From: Brachypodium distachyon
Taxonomy: Eukaryota; Streptophyta; Magnoliopsida; Poales; Poaceae
Length of the DNA stretch: 64,000 bases
Direction: 5' to 3'
Assembly: GCF_000005505.3 (NCBI RefSeq)
Contig: NC_016134.3
Location: forward strand, 48,530,895-48,594,894
Shown: piece after piece, positions 63,549 to 64,000 of the stretch
Numbering within the stretch: position 1 is the stretch's first letter
How the letters are laid out: every line of letters starts with the position of its first letter
Notes under the pieces: generated by a model
Databases searched by the model: none
Told to the model about the DNA's origin: nothing
Seen by the model: the letters and a program-made list of their open reading frames with translations, nothing else
Made by a program: the position numbers and the translations under genes

Positions 63549-64000
63549 TGTAACATCCCAGAATTTTCCAATTCTGGAATGTTAAATAAAATAATTATTT
63601 TAATGAAAATATTGGCTTCGGAAATATTTTGGTTGTGAATTTCCGAAGAATTTGAAATTTTTAGGACTTATTTAAATTTTTCCACACCATGTTTGAATAA
63701 TCAACAAAAGAGTGGATTAATTTGACTATCCAAATTATACAACATGGTTGGGACATTTACATAAGTTCAAAGTATTCTAATTGGAATCATTTGCATATTA
63801 TGATTCTAGCCGAACTATTATTCGCATCTAGTAAATCCTATTTTCTTTCTGAAGGATTTATTAACACACTAAGATTCCAATTTGGATGCCATGACCATTT
63901 GAGAGCATCGTTGGAATATTTAAATCGATTAGAAATGTTCTCCAACATTTATCTAAATGATAAAGAGAGGGAATAATGTGACTTTCCCAAGTATATGATT
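63549..64000 (+). mobile_element. LTR-B copy, cut by the window end
   Basis: Starts TGTAACATCCCAGAATTTTCC and matches the complement of 25490-25946. It is inserted in the G2 pol region after CATTTACATAG; the candidate left TSD is CATAG. Whether it is solo or part of a full element cannot be seen. Confidence 0.9.

Larger units (their letters stand above)
44374..64000 (-). mobile_element. G2: second chromovirus-like gypsy element (interrupted)
   Basis: 3' LTR = 44374-45720 plus 59969-61943 (3322 bp when joined), PPT at 61944-61955, integrase C-terminal side 61956-63548, then an LTR-B insertion at 63549. RT, gag and 5' LTR lie outside the window. It inserted into Tat2 RT. Protein similarity to G1 is high in the shared integrase region. 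Confidence 0.85.

Overview
The window is a densely nested block of LTR retrotransposons from a plant genome, most likely a grass. The clues are GC-rich, frequently split LTRs, Ty3/gypsy elements of the Tat and chromovirus types, and a Ty1/copia element whose LTR ends look like the BARE/Angela/WIS group of Pooideae. I see no convincing host gene, tRNA, rRNA or CRISPR array. Family names rest on motifs and recall, not on a database search.

Layout, left to right. 1-1931 is a 3.3-kb-type gypsy LTR ('LTR-A', minus orientation, cut by the window edge). 1932-4457 is a mosaic of a gypsy gag/LTR fragment and a copia LTR. 4458-13020 is G1, a truncated minus-strand chromovirus-like gypsy element: partial integrase, RNase H, RT, protease, gag, an extra ORF upstream of gag, PBS and LTR-A. 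13021-15688 holds LTR pieces in plus orientation, about 365 bp of unassigned DNA and an RT fragment. From 15689 to 44373 runs Tat2, an old Tat-type gypsy element, carrying an antisense accessory ORF (aORF) on the plus strand and RT-RNase H-integrase on the minus strand.

Tat2 is split inside its aORF by a second complete Tat element, Tat1 (17303-37410, two 945-bp LTRs, TSD CCTTC). Tat1's own aORF is split by a 4.5-kb solo LTR ('LTR-B', 21399-25946). Tat2's RT is interrupted at 44374 by a second chromovirus-like element, G2. G2's 3' LTR is in turn split by a 5.57-kb chimeric A/B solo LTR (45721-59963, TSD ATAAT), and that solo LTR is split by a nearly intact young copia element (50865-59534, TSD CTTGG). 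G2's integrase is entered again by an LTR-B at 63549 that runs off the window.

In each gypsy element gag captures genomic RNA, protease matures the polyprotein, RT and RNase H copy it and integrase inserts it; all copies here are damaged. The least expected structures belong to the Tat elements and the LTRs. They are: an antisense ORF with two introns conserved in position in both copies; a convergent spacer full of hairpins whose arms appear to change together; an inverted patchwork of aORF and spacer DNA inside Tat1 pol that keeps an intron; LTRs built from exchangeable modules, one carrying two promoters; and a small Cys-rich frame kept open in several divergent LTRs.
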